7,128 bases of DNA from an uncultured Actinomycetes bacterium (GTDB lineage Bacteria > Actinomycetota > Actinomycetes > S36-B12 > UBA5976): NCBI GenBank assembly GCA_903951185.1, contig CAJBBC010000045.1, forward strand, positions 1 through 7,128. Reading direction: 5' to 3'. Below, piece after piece: positions 6,059-7,128 of this stretch (within the stretch, counting starts at the first letter, position 1; each line of letters begins with the position of its first letter). A program made the translations under genes and the position numbers. Under the pieces are notes generated by a model. The model saw only the letters and a program-made list of their open reading frames with translations. It was not told where the DNA came from and ran no database searches.

Positions 6059-7128
6059 GTGAGTCAACTAGTTGGAATTCTTATATTCGTATTCGGAATT
6101 TTGTTTTCGATTGGTTTACACGAAATTGGCCATTTACTCCCGGCTAAAAAATTCGGTGTGCGAGTTCCAACATATATGGTCGGCTTTGGTCCAACTATCT
6201 GGTCAAAGCGCAAAGGTGAAACTGAATACGGAATAAAAGCAATTCCAATGGGTGGCTACATTCGAATGATTGGCATGTACCCACCGCGTAAATCAGAAAT
6301 TAATAAAGATGAACTTTCTCGAATGGGTAATTTAATAGAAGATGCCAGAAGCGAGACTTTAACTGAAATAACTGAAGAAGATCATAATCGAGTCTTTTAC
6401 AAACTATCGGTGCCTAAAAAACTAACCGTCATGTTTGGTGGACCATTCATGAATTTAGTTATCGCAACAGTTCTATTCTTTGTGACATTATCTGGCGTTG
6501 GATTTTCAGCACCGTCAACAACAATTAATCAAGTAACTCAATGTGTGCCAACTTTAGCCAATCCAAGTGGAATTGCATCCACAGATGGAAGTTGTGGTGA
6601 AGGGTTAGTTACTGGAGCAGCGCAAGCTGGTTTAAAAGCGGATGACAAATTGATTTCCATTGATTCAGTGCCGATAAATAATTGGGATGATGTCGGGATA
6701 GCTTTAAAAGATAAATTTGATCAAGTAGTGCCAGTTGTCGTACAACGCAGTGGATCTCAAGTCACTTTACAAGCCACAGTTGGCACTATTGAAGATAATC
6801 CAGGTGAAGTGCGAGCTTTCCTTGGCATTACGCCACAGCTTTATATGGATCGACTTCCAGTAAGTGAAGTACCGGCTGAAATGTGGAATGTAACAGTACT
6901 TTCAGTTCAAGGGTTACTTAGTTTTCCAGCCGAAGTTTTAAATCTAGGTTCAGAACTTTTCACCGATACACCAAGAAATATTGAAGGACCTGTTAGCGTA
7001 ATTGGCATTGGACGAATAAGCGGTCAAGTTACTGAAACTGACTTACTTGGAAATCTAGATAAACTTTCGATGCTCTTAATGCTTCTTGCCTCAGTAAATC
7101 TTTTTCTTTTCCTATTTAATTTAGTTCC
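6059..7128 (+). CDS. site-2 intramembrane metalloprotease, RseP/Rip1 family, C-terminus beyond window edge
   Basis: Membrane zinc protease of the M50 family that cleaves transmembrane substrates, such as anti-sigma factors, within the bilayer. Seen in 356 codons: an N-terminal membrane helix carrying the zinc motif HEIGH (residues 21-25, catalytic E22), AIPMGGYIRMIG (61-72), a charged cytoplasmic loop (about 78-120), a second helix with GGPFMNLVIA (127-136), and a PDZ domain (about 180-245, with AGLKADDKLISID at 190-202). EGPVSVIGIGRI (309-320) and a further helix (about 338-356) end in FNLVP, just before the expected LDG zinc-ligand motif, which lies outside. Cysteines C162 and C179 sit before the PDZ domain and could form a disulfide. 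The GTG start is supported by GGGAG at 9 nt and by frame; the 22-nt gap puts it in one unit with dxr. Orthologous to M. tuberculosis Rip1 (Rv2869c) by motif and by its place after dxr. Confidence 0.94.
   Translation, partial: MSQLVGILIFVFGILFSIGLHEIGHLLPAKKFGVRVPTYMVGFGPTIWSKRKGETEYGIKAIPMGGYIRMIGMYPPRKSEINKDELSRMGNLIEDARSETLTEITEEDHNRVFYKLSVPKKLTVMFGGPFMNLVIATVLFFVTLSGVGFSAPSTTINQVTQCVPTLANPSGIASTDGSCGEGLVTGAAQAGLKADDKLISIDSVPINNWDDVGIALKDKFDQVVPVVVQRSGSQVTLQATVGTIEDNPGEVRAFLGITPQLYMDRLPVSEVPAEMWNVTVLSVQGLLSFPAEVLNLGSELFTDTPRNIEGPVSVIGIGRISGQVTETDLLGNLDKLSMLLMLLASVNLFLFLFNLV

Noticed and set aside
1..7128. tRNA, rRNA, CRISPR, insertion sequence, riboswitch or intrinsic terminator
   Set aside because: No cloverleaf, repeat array, transposase, conserved aptamer core or GC stem followed by a T run was recognised on either strand. 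The only non-coding stretch above 30 bp is the 103-bp divergent spacer.

Overview
The window is a compact, protein-coding stretch of a bacterial chromosome that leans AT-rich. It has no RNA genes, mobile elements or CRISPR. The best guess for the host is a low-GC actinobacterium, for example a streamlined freshwater lineage such as acI/Nanopelagicales. Three things point there: dxr is followed directly by an intramembrane protease gene (the actinobacterial order dxr-rip-ispG), intergenic gaps are almost absent, and the promoters look leaderless with TANNNT-type -10 boxes. The lineage is an inference; no marker gene here settles it.

Left half, minus strand (3269 down to 1): a four-gene unit reads right to left. 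It holds gabT (4-aminobutyrate aminotransferase), a YbaK/ProX-like editing-domain protein, a small VOC (glyoxalase-fold) protein and a SulP-family anion transporter cut off by the window edge. The junctions are a 5-nt gap, a 4-nt ATGA overlap and a 14-nt overlap, so the genes are almost certainly co-transcribed and translationally coupled. The transporter begins with TTG, so an ATG-only search would miss it.

Centre (3270-3372): a 103-bp divergent promoter region. Both flanking genes have a TANNNT box 6-7 nt before an ATG and no Shine-Dalgarno sequence, as expected for leaderless mRNAs. A 7-bp direct repeat and an inverted repeat here are candidate operators.

Right half, plus strand (3373 to the end): an aldehyde dehydrogenase, then dxr (second step of the MEP isoprenoid pathway), then a site-2 protease of the RseP/Rip1 family that runs off the right edge. 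The gaps are 15 and 22 nt. The protease ribosome binding site lies inside a small hairpin.

Working together: GabT would convert GABA to succinate semialdehyde, and the divergent aldehyde dehydrogenase would plausibly oxidise that to succinate. The SulP protein has the signature of DauA-like C4-dicarboxylate carriers, so it may move a related acid. The dehydrogenase is not a textbook GabD, and the YbaK-like protein lacks the usual lysine, so both functions carry caveats. The dehydrogenase gene runs almost directly into the probably essential dxr-rip pair. I see no clearly novel system; the points of interest are regulatory architecture and atypical family members.
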